From CAYYMD01 sp964472875 (GTDB lineage Bacteria > Planctomycetota > Phycisphaerae > SM23-33), in contig CAYYMD010000055.1 of assembly GCA_964472875.1 (NCBI GenBank), forward strand, positions 1-18,574: 18,574 nt of DNA. Direction: 5' to 3'. This document shows positions 1 to 4,981 of the stretch, one piece after another (the stretch's first letter is position 1; each line of letters begins with the position of its first letter). A program made the position numbers and the translations under genes. The notes under the pieces are model-generated. The model was not told the DNA's origin. It did no database searches and saw only the letters and a list, made by a program, of their open reading frames with translations.

Positions 1-78
1 CGTCATGCGTCACTGGGCTACGTCAGTCCGGCGGTGTATGAGGAACTTTATGAATCTTCAGTAACAGAGGCGGCATGA
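1..78 (+). CDS. IS3-family transposase (OrfB), C-terminal fragment
   Basis: Frame 1 from base 1 reads 25 codons to a TGA at 76-78. The peptide starts RHASLGYVSPAVYEEL, which matches the very C-terminal HSSLGYxSPxxFE signature of IS3-family OrfB, a DDE (retroviral-integrase-like) transposase that acts on the element's own ends. Only the extreme C-terminus is inside the window; the catalytic DDE residues would lie to the left. The IS3 terminal sequence follows directly (79-116). The family call rests on one short but distinctive motif. Whether the off-window part is intact cannot be judged. Confidence 0.75.
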   Translation, partial: RHASLGYVSPAVYEELYESSVTEAA

Positions 79-116
79 ATCCACGCTTTCAGTGTCCGCC
101 ATTCGTAGAGACCTCA
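1..116 (+). mobile_element. Right end of an IS3-family insertion sequence
   Basis: Downstream of the transposase stop codon, read from the minus strand, the sequence starts TGAGGTCTCTACGAATGGCG at 116 and runs inward. That is the layout of an IS3-type terminal inverted repeat: it starts with TG and contains a TGTCCGCC core, seen here on the plus strand at 93-100. The outer boundary is placed at 116 because the terminal CA on the plus strand is at 115-116. The left end and target-site duplication are outside the window, so the boundary is inferred from one end only. Confidence 0.6.
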
Positions 117-117
117 C

Positions 118-1278
118 TTATTCGTGGCTGTGAGGGCTACCATGTCGCAAATCTCGCGATTTGCGACGGATCATCGCTGGGAGTGTCTCTGTCCCCGCTA
201 GCACGTCCCGTAACTCATTCCCAGACACTGATATGATTGGAGTATTCCTCCAATCTATTTTGAGCACTTTTGCAATATTGGAGTTGAACCCGGATATGCT
301 CACCGCTAACCCTATCAGTTGCTTTCCTGGACCATTGACTGCATCCATGAGCTGCCGTAGGTCAGGTCTACCAACGGGTCTGCTCAGCCATTTTGCTTCT
401 ATGATAAACGTCTCATATCTCAGTTCGATGAAGCCGTCATATTGTGATAGCGTTTCGCTGCGGCTGGGTGGATAACATTCATCCGCTCCCTGTACATACG
501 CCAAAGCAAGGAGGAACCATTCAAGGGCATATCCTCGTGTCGCCTTGTCAGATAGCTGCTCAATTTCCGCAAATTGTTTCCGCCACCACTTAAGGTAATC
601 AAACGTGATCGGAATGCGCTCAGGAGCAACAATATCTTGGTTCACAAATTCCACTTTGTACCATCGCTTTCCTCTTGTGCTCGCCACGAGACTTGGAACC
701 TTGAAGGTGTTATGCCGCTCCAGCAGAGCAGTTGCCTGGATCCATTTCATCGCTTTATCTGACACTACGCAGCGATAATCGCGCATTTCGTTTTGTGTAT
801 CAATCAGGCCCAATATCCACTCGTCGACATGAGCTGCATCCAGATCGACCGGTACGTCGTCTACCAGAAGTCTTAGCCCAGAGCACGCATTGCTGTTCCT
901 TTTGCTGAAAGGCAAGAATCTCAGAAATCTTGACAGATCGTGAAATCTCCGCAGCTGCGCTAAGTTCTCCTTTTTGCCGAGGAATACAACTATATTCTCT
1001 CTCAGGGGTATAATTCGTGAGCCGTTTTCTTCGCATTCATGAAAATACTCCATGGCACAGTGGCTCAAGTAATCAAATACAGCCTTTCTCGCCAGAGTGT
1101 CTCCCAGACCGCTTGCCGCTATGACGTCGAACACACCGACTAACTGTCCACTTGATTTGGGGTGGATTGCCCGATGGAGTATTTGTTGCTGTGCGGGTAC
1201 TTCAAGGAATTCCTGAAGGTTTACCTTGCTGTAATCTATCGGTATACGTGGCTGGCTTTCTCTTGACTTGGGAGCCAT
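118..1278 (-). CDS. Protein with C-terminal PD-(D/E)XK nuclease-like domain
   Basis: This is a 386-residue protein with no signal peptide or membrane segment. I do not recognise the N-terminal ~240 residues. The C-terminal part fits a PD-(D/E)XK restriction-endonuclease fold: a helix with E253 (RGYALEWFLLALAY), then D281 in QYDGF, then E294-A-K296 in a beta-strand (TFIIEAKW), then a helix starting near PDLRQL. The E...D...ExK spacing is that of Mrr-like/DUF-type nucleases, so a metal-dependent DNase is the likely role, though no substrate can be read. The start is preceded by GGAG 8 nt upstream, and the stop of the TIR-like gene lies only 2 bp upstream, so the two are probably co-transcribed and coupled. 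An IS3 end touches its 3' side, so the natural C-terminus may be altered. Base composition is more AT-rich than the neighbouring chromosome. Confidence 0.75.
   Translation of the reverse strand: MAPKSRESQPRIPIDYSKVNLQEFLEVPAQQQILHRAIHPKSSGQLVGVFDVIAASGLGDTLARKAVFDYLSHCAMEYFHECEENGSRIIPLRENIVVFLGKKENLAQLRRFHDLSRFLRFLPFSKRNSNACSGLRLLVDDVPVDLDAAHVDEWILGLIDTQNEMRDYRCVVSDKAMKWIQATALLERHNTFKVPSLVASTRGKRWYKVEFVNQDIVAPERIPITFDYLKWWRKQFAEIEQLSDKATRGYALEWFLLALAYVQGADECYPPSRSETLSQYDGFIELRYETFIIEAKWLSRPVGRPDLRQLMDAVNGPGKQLIGLAVSISGFNSNIAKVLKIDWRNTPIISVSGNELRDVLAGTETLPAMIRRKSRDLRHGSPHSHE
144..167. repeat. 10-bp stem inverted repeat inside the 3' end of the nuclease-like gene
   Basis: GTCGCAAATC (144-153) and GATTTGCGAC (158-167) are perfect reverse complements separated by TCGC. 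The repeat lies within the coding sequence for residues around 371-379, about 25 nt before the stop codon and 28 bp from the IS end. No T-run follows on the minus strand, so it is not a standard intrinsic terminator. It could stabilise the mRNA 3' end or be chance. Confidence 0.55.
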
Positions 1279-1280
1279 GG

Positions 1281-2777
1281 CTATTGCTCCGAACCAAGTT
1301 TCTTGTCAATGAGCCATTTGGATAGAGGCCTACGAATCGCGTCAAGCTTGTGCTGAGGAAACTCCAAGTACAAGTGACCCGCCCAATCGGTTGGTAATCT
1401 GGGCAAGCTCTTGTCCTTAAGAATTGCCACAGGCTTTCCCATGGCCATCAGATATCCAGCTTCCATGGCTACGTTGGGGTTGTGTACCCTCTCTGGGAGG
1501 AAGTTGTCAAATACCGCGATACCCGCGCAGCAAGCTGACAAGTACACTTGAAGATTCCCCCACAGTGTCTCGTCCCATTCCTTATCAGTAACAATGAAGG
1601 CGGTCAGTCCCCGGGATGCTAAGACATCCCTGATAATTTGCATTAGCTGAACATATCGGTCTCCCATATCTTGATCTTTGAAGCCAAAGGTTATCATCAC
1701 CAGCACGTTGCACTCATATGGGGAATCTTCGAGAAACGCCTTGATTTCTTCACGATAAGCTTCGGGGATCCGTCGGACTTTACTAAGTTCAACCTCAAGT
1801 TTCTTTGTCCTATCTATGAGATGATCAACAGCATTAAAAAGTGAAGGGGCAATCCCGACGAGACGGTGTCCAAGATCTTCGCTAGGATCAGACATTTCGA
1901 ATACATGTAGGAGCATATTGGAGGCAATAAACGATCGCAGGAGCATTTCTATAAATGCCCCATCCGCTGCCGTATCCCTATAACTTCTGATGGGATCAGG
2001 TAAGCTGTCAGGTGGCGTGTCCAGGGAGAACAGCCCAGATATGGCTTGTCTAGCAGCCACCAATTGCTCTTTATGTGGGCACTTCAGAGCAGCAAGATCA
2101 TACGCGACGAACGCAGAGGCAAATGGGTCATCCGACCACAGGCCGGTGGTCGCGTCTTGACTCTCAAGGATGCGACGCGAGATAGGTGCCAAGTCATTTT
2201 CGAAATGGCCAAAGCGATCATGTACTCTGTCAAGCAGCAACAGCAGAAATCCCGCATGCGATGGCATTATGAAGAATTCGTCTTTGTCCTCCACGCATTT
2301 CGCAAGCGCTCGAACAATAGCCTCTTGATATCGATCTCCGAAGTGCATAAGTATCTTGACGCCCCATAGAGTCGAGAAATGATCGCCACCATGGAGGTAC
2401 GCTGTATAAAAAGAGATCAGACCACTCTTCAGCTGGCCTTGAGCTATCTGCTCCGCGATATTTCCGAGTGCTTGATCCTCAACGCCTGCGACGAGGAATG
2501 AATCGAGTGCAAACGGGTCTTTGGGGAGAGCATTGTTTTCTGCTAACCAAGAAAGAGCCCTATAACGTATACCGGCCAAGGGGTCCATTTGGCAGCTTAC
2601 TGTCCATTCCACGAGATGATGCGTACAAACAGGATCTTCGTACGCTTCGCCTTCAGCGTTGCGTACTAACACAGCTCCGCTATCAGACATCTGTCGCAAA
2701 ACGAGTTCAGACAGCGCCAGATAGTGCTTTCGCAGCCTGTCCCACTGTTCTTCCGAGAATCTTAGGCTATTGTCCAT
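1281..2777 (-). CDS. Helical (QW-repeat-like) protein with C-terminal TIR-like/NDT-like domain
   Basis: This is a 498-residue soluble protein in two parts. Residues ~1-310 are predicted all-helical, with a segment around 205-230 (ESQDATTGLW, then aromatic/Ala-rich helix) resembling the QW repeat of terpene-cyclase/prenyltransferase alpha-alpha toroids. A short charged helix (~320-350) links to residues ~355-490: strand CNVLVMITFGF, helix, strand TAFIV, helix, strand GIAVFD, then NPNVAMEAGY (433-442) and KPVAILKDK, ending with LPTDWAGHLYLEF. This order is typical of TIR-like/nucleoside-deoxyribosyltransferase-like domains found in bacterial immune effectors; E439 is the expected catalytic or ligand-binding acid. 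I chose the start at 2777 because GGAG lies 10 nt upstream and a promoter is predicted to start transcription near 2850. A start at 2852 (523 aa) is possible in frame. NAD-related activity is inferred from the fold only. Confidence 0.75.
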   Translation of the reverse strand: MDNSLRFSEEQWDRLRKHYLALSELVLRQMSDSGAVLVRNAEGEAYEDPVCTHHLVEWTVSCQMDPLAGIRYRALSWLAENNALPKDPFALDSFLVAGVEDQALGNIAEQIAQGQLKSGLISFYTAYLHGGDHFSTLWGVKILMHFGDRYQEAIVRALAKCVEDKDEFFIMPSHAGFLLLLLDRVHDRFGHFENDLAPISRRILESQDATTGLWSDDPFASAFVAYDLAALKCPHKEQLVAARQAISGLFSLDTPPDSLPDPIRSYRDTAADGAFIEMLLRSFIASNMLLHVFEMSDPSEDLGHRLVGIAPSLFNAVDHLIDRTKKLEVELSKVRRIPEAYREEIKAFLEDSPYECNVLVMITFGFKDQDMGDRYVQLMQIIRDVLASRGLTAFIVTDKEWDETLWGNLQVYLSACCAGIAVFDNFLPERVHNPNVAMEAGYLMAMGKPVAILKDKSLPRLPTDWAGHLYLEFPQHKLDAIRRPLSKWLIDKKLGSEQ

Positions 2778-2856
2778 TTTATTCTGTCTCCGACGGGGTA
2801 CTCTCATGGAGTTCAACCAACAAGAGTACTGCACCCAAATTAAGATAGACACCTGT

Positions 2857-2885
2857 ATGCTACGCTCTCTTCACCATCTGATCAA
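2857..2885 (-). promoter_or_regulatory. Putative sigma70-type promoter of the TIR-like/nuclease pair
   Basis: On the minus strand TTGATC (2885-2880) and TAGCAT (2862-2857) are separated by exactly 17 bp. Transcription would begin near 2850, about 73 nt before the preferred start codon at 2777. It is predicted from sequence alone. Confidence 0.4.
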
Positions 2886-2960
2886 GATAGTTATCAGTCT
2901 TCCACATGCAAGCTCCCGTGAGTGCAAGACAAAGGCCTGTTGGCCTGAAGACTAGACCCC

Positions 2961-3251
2961 TTATGCAATGCCGTTACCTAGCTTATGTAAACTTGGCGGA
3001 GAGGACATAGCTACAGCCAAGACAATGGCCCGCCCTCCGAATTGGTTGGAGCCATCGACGACTAGATTTCTAAGTATCCAAACATTACGTAACTTCGCAA
3101 TTCGTAGCGGTGGTCGGTCTCGCATGTCGGCCTGGCGTTCAAGACGGTCGACTTTTGTCAACAATTGCTGGAGCAGGGCCGTTGTGGGATCGGGCTCAGG
3201 GGCACCGTCGCCGTTGCCGCCGGGCGTGGCGAACTGGACCTCTTCGCGCAT
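2961..3251 (-). CDS. Small ORF after the integrase, possibly a decayed excisionase/HTH protein
   Basis: This 96-codon frame starts 39 bp after the integrase stop, on the same strand. It has a Gly/Pro/Asp-rich N-terminus (1-22), a short amphipathic helix TALLQQLLTKVDRLERQ (24-40), then LRIAKLRNVWILRNLVVDGSNQ and FGGRAIVLAVA. The second half resembles fragments of an excisionase-type winged-HTH protein (a RIAKxxxxW start, a VxDGS turn, and a GGRAI strand), but the spacing is too short for an intact HTH, suggesting internal deletions. Coiled-coil plus HTH proteins often accompany planctomycete integrases, which supports a remnant. No good Shine-Dalgarno precedes the ATG. It may be a pseudogene or non-coding; I cannot assign a function. 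Confidence 0.4.
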   Translation of the reverse strand: MREEVQFATPGGNGDGAPEPDPTTALLQQLLTKVDRLERQADMRDRPPLRIAKLRNVWILRNLVVDGSNQFGGRAIVLAVAMSSPPSLHKLGNGIA

Positions 3252-3290
3252 CTCGGCCGAAACCAGAACGGCATATTGTTAGTTGAATTA

Positions 3291-4550
3291 TTATCCGACC
3301 TTCATCATCGCTTCGAGGGCGTGTTTTTCGTTCGTCTCGGCATAGACCTCGGTAATGGCAGGGCTGCGGTGGCCGAGGATGATGCGGGCGGTCTCGAGGC
3401 CGAATTCCTTTCGCAGTTCCGTCGCGGCGTTGTGTCGCAGCTGGTGCGGATGCCAGTGTTGCGGGGCCTTCCACTTCCTGAATCGCTCATTCGACATGCC
3501 TTTAGGACGGAAGGCCTTTTTAATCGCCTCGCGAATCGCATGGCCATAACTGCTCGTCGAGTAGTGCTCGCCGGGCTTTTTCCTGGGCTTTGCCTTTCGA
3601 TTAGTGCCGGGCGCGTTGCCCTGTTGCGGCGGCGTCTTTCGGGCCAGGCGGATTTTGTTGAGATATTCCGCCCGCGCCTCGGCCGGTGAAAAGCAATAAC
3701 TCTTCGGATTGCGCAGAATGAACGGGGCCAGAACCTTCTGGGCGCGCGGGCCGATGTAAATGCACCGCTCGTGGCCGTGGTGGGCAGTCTTGTGGTGGGC
3801 GGGACGGTAGACCCATATCCTGCCGCTCGTGTCCACATCGCATGGCCGGAGGATAACAATCTCACCGCTCCGCGCGGCGGTCAGCAGCTGCAGGCGAATC
3901 ATCGCCCACACCTGCCGGCTGACATACGGCTTGACCGCCTCGACGTGTTCGATGGGCACGGGCCGGACCGGCTTTGACTCGGCGGCGTCGCTGCGGCCGC
4001 GTCTCAGGCCGGCCACCGTCCGAAGGGACTCGTACACGCTGCCCGGCAGGAGTTCATTTTGTGTCGCCCAGCGGAAGAGGCGCTTAATGCGGTCCACCAT
4101 GCGGTTGATGTTCGTACGGCACCAGCCCATGTCTATCATCCTCTGCCGGACGGTCCGCAGCGCCAGCGGCCCGAATTCTGCGGCCTCGCTTTGGCCGTAC
4201 AGTTCCTTCAGAGGCCGAAGGGCCTGGCGGATGTTGCCGGTCTCGCTTGTGGGCCTGCCGTCGGGCCGGACGTAGTACCGCCGTGCGAACCGCCAGTATC
4301 GCGCGACGATTTCCTTTACGGTTATAAGGCCGGAATCATCCGTAATCTGTTGTCCGGCTGCAAGCCACTGGCTTATCGTCTTGCGATAATTTTCGTCTGC
4401 TTCGGGGGAGCCGTGCGGGCCGAAATATACTGCCCTTCCGTTGAGCACGGCATACGCCCGACCGCTGGCCTTGTGATGGCGCAGTTTCGGGATGCGAGGG
4501 GATTTGGGGGAGATTTTTTTTCGGCGTGTGGAAGTCGCTCTTGCTGTCAT
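3291..4550 (-). CDS. Tyrosine recombinase / site-specific integrase
   Basis: This 419-residue protein carries the whole tyrosine-recombinase active site: R227 (AARSGE), K254 (HHKTAHHG), H369-x-x-R372 (HPHQLRH), H394 (LGHRS) and nucleophile Y403 (EVYAE). It would cut and rejoin DNA through a 3'-phosphotyrosine link. The N-terminal 60 residues (a basic stretch, then SGRAYAVLNGRAVYFGPHGS) match the start common in planctomycete integrases; a SAM-like core-binding domain covers ~75-165. There is a long basic insertion (~306-335) between catalytic blocks. An AAAGGA Shine-Dalgarno precedes the ATG. The gene begins ~115 bp from the 3' end of tRNA-Asn and points away from it, the usual position of an island integrase that targets that tRNA. 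The open reading frame is intact, so the enzyme may be active. Confidence 0.93.
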   Translation of the reverse strand: MTARATSTRRKKISPKSPRIPKLRHHKASGRAYAVLNGRAVYFGPHGSPEADENYRKTISQWLAAGQQITDDSGLITVKEIVARYWRFARRYYVRPDGRPTSETGNIRQALRPLKELYGQSEAAEFGPLALRTVRQRMIDMGWCRTNINRMVDRIKRLFRWATQNELLPGSVYESLRTVAGLRRGRSDAAESKPVRPVPIEHVEAVKPYVSRQVWAMIRLQLLTAARSGEIVILRPCDVDTSGRIWVYRPAHHKTAHHGHERCIYIGPRAQKVLAPFILRNPKSYCFSPAEARAEYLNKIRLARKTPPQQGNAPGTNRKAKPRKKPGEHYSTSSYGHAIREAIKKAFRPKGMSNERFRKWKAPQHWHPHQLRHNAATELRKEFGLETARIILGHRSPAITEVYAETNEKHALEAMMKVG

Positions 4551-4571
4551 GGCCGTATCCTTTCGTTCTGC

Positions 4572-4594
4572 AAAAAGAGTAAATTACTCTTTTT
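4572..4594. promoter_or_regulatory. AT-rich palindrome upstream of the integrase gene
   Basis: AAAAAGAGTAA (4572-4582) and TTACTCTTTTT (4584-4594) form a perfect 11-bp inverted repeat around A4583. It lies 21-44 bp before the integrase start codon and ~75 bp after the tRNA 3' end. It could be an operator for the integrase promoter. It could also be a bidirectional U-tract terminator for the tRNA transcript, since T-runs flank it on both strands. The sequence does not decide between these. Confidence 0.5.
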
Positions 4595-4666
4595 TTGGGA
4601 GGTTACGGCCGCTCCGCCCCGCAGGACGGTATTCGCAAGTCGCGAATTCGGCGTCGTTTACAACAA

Positions 4667-4739
4667 CTCCCCGAGTTGGACTCGAACCAACAACCTAGCG
4701 GTTAACAGCCGCTCGCTCTACCAATTGAGCTATCGGGGA
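4667..4739 (-). tRNA. tRNA-Asn (anticodon GUU)
   Basis: Read on the minus strand, the sequence folds into a 73-nt cloverleaf. The acceptor stem is TCCCCGA/TCGGGGA (4739-4733 with 4674-4668) and the discriminator is G at 4667. The D-arm contains AGCTCAATTGGTAGAGC, the anticodon loop CTGTTAA gives GUU, and the T-arm is GTTGG-TTCGAGT-CCAAC. CCA is not encoded. Its 3' end faces the integrase, making it the probable attachment site. The sequence is complete and should be functional after integration. Confidence 0.95.
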
Positions 4740-4766
4740 AAGTTACGGCCGGTGGCCGAAATATAT

Positions 4767-4794
4767 AGCATACATCATCATACCAACCAGTCAA
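4767..4794 (-). promoter_or_regulatory. Promoter of tRNA-Asn
   Basis: On the minus strand TTGACT (4794-4789) and TATGCT (4772-4767) are 16 bp apart. Transcription would start near 4760, about 20 nt before the mature tRNA 5' end at 4739, a normal leader length for a tRNA gene. Confidence 0.5.
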
Positions 4795-4845
4795 GCCCCC
4801 AGCAGCAAATGTGCGGGAAATAACCGGTGCGGCGCAAAGAATTGC

Positions 4846-4873
4846 TTGCCGAGGCAACATGTCATGATAGAAT
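4846..4873 (+). promoter_or_regulatory. Possible promoter with overlapping palindrome before the GH95 gene
   Basis: TTGCCG (4846-4851) and TAGAAT (4868-4873) are 16 bp apart and could be -35 and -10 elements for the fucosidase gene 100 bp downstream. The -35 overlaps the near-palindrome TTGCC-GA-GGCAA (4846-4857), a plausible operator for a sugar-responsive repressor. Both are sequence-only guesses. The rest of the 242-bp gap between the tRNA and the gene shows no ORF. Confidence 0.3.
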
Positions 4874-4981
4874 TCCGGTAGATGTTAAAAATTTCGTAAA
4901 ATAGTTGTTTTCCATCCTAAAGCGTAGGTGGTGCTTAGCCGCCGGTTACCCTCTAAATCCGGAAAGGAAGATAAAGTGACC

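Noticed and set aside
2778..2852. Earlier start (2852) for the TIR-like gene, adding MSILIWVQY... at the N-terminus
   Set aside because: The predicted transcription start is near 2850, no Shine-Dalgarno precedes it, and GGAG sits 10 nt before the ATG at 2777. The 25 added residues look non-native.
1..4666. Second copy of the tRNA-Asn 3' end as a far attachment site
   Set aside because: I looked for CCGAGTTGG and ACTCGAACC repeats by eye and found none; the site must lie outside the window or is degraded.
4928..4981. Earlier in-frame start for the GH95 gene
   Set aside because: The extra 18 residues (MVLSRRLPSKSGKEDKVT) would mask the signal peptide, while AGGAAG supports the ATG at 4982.
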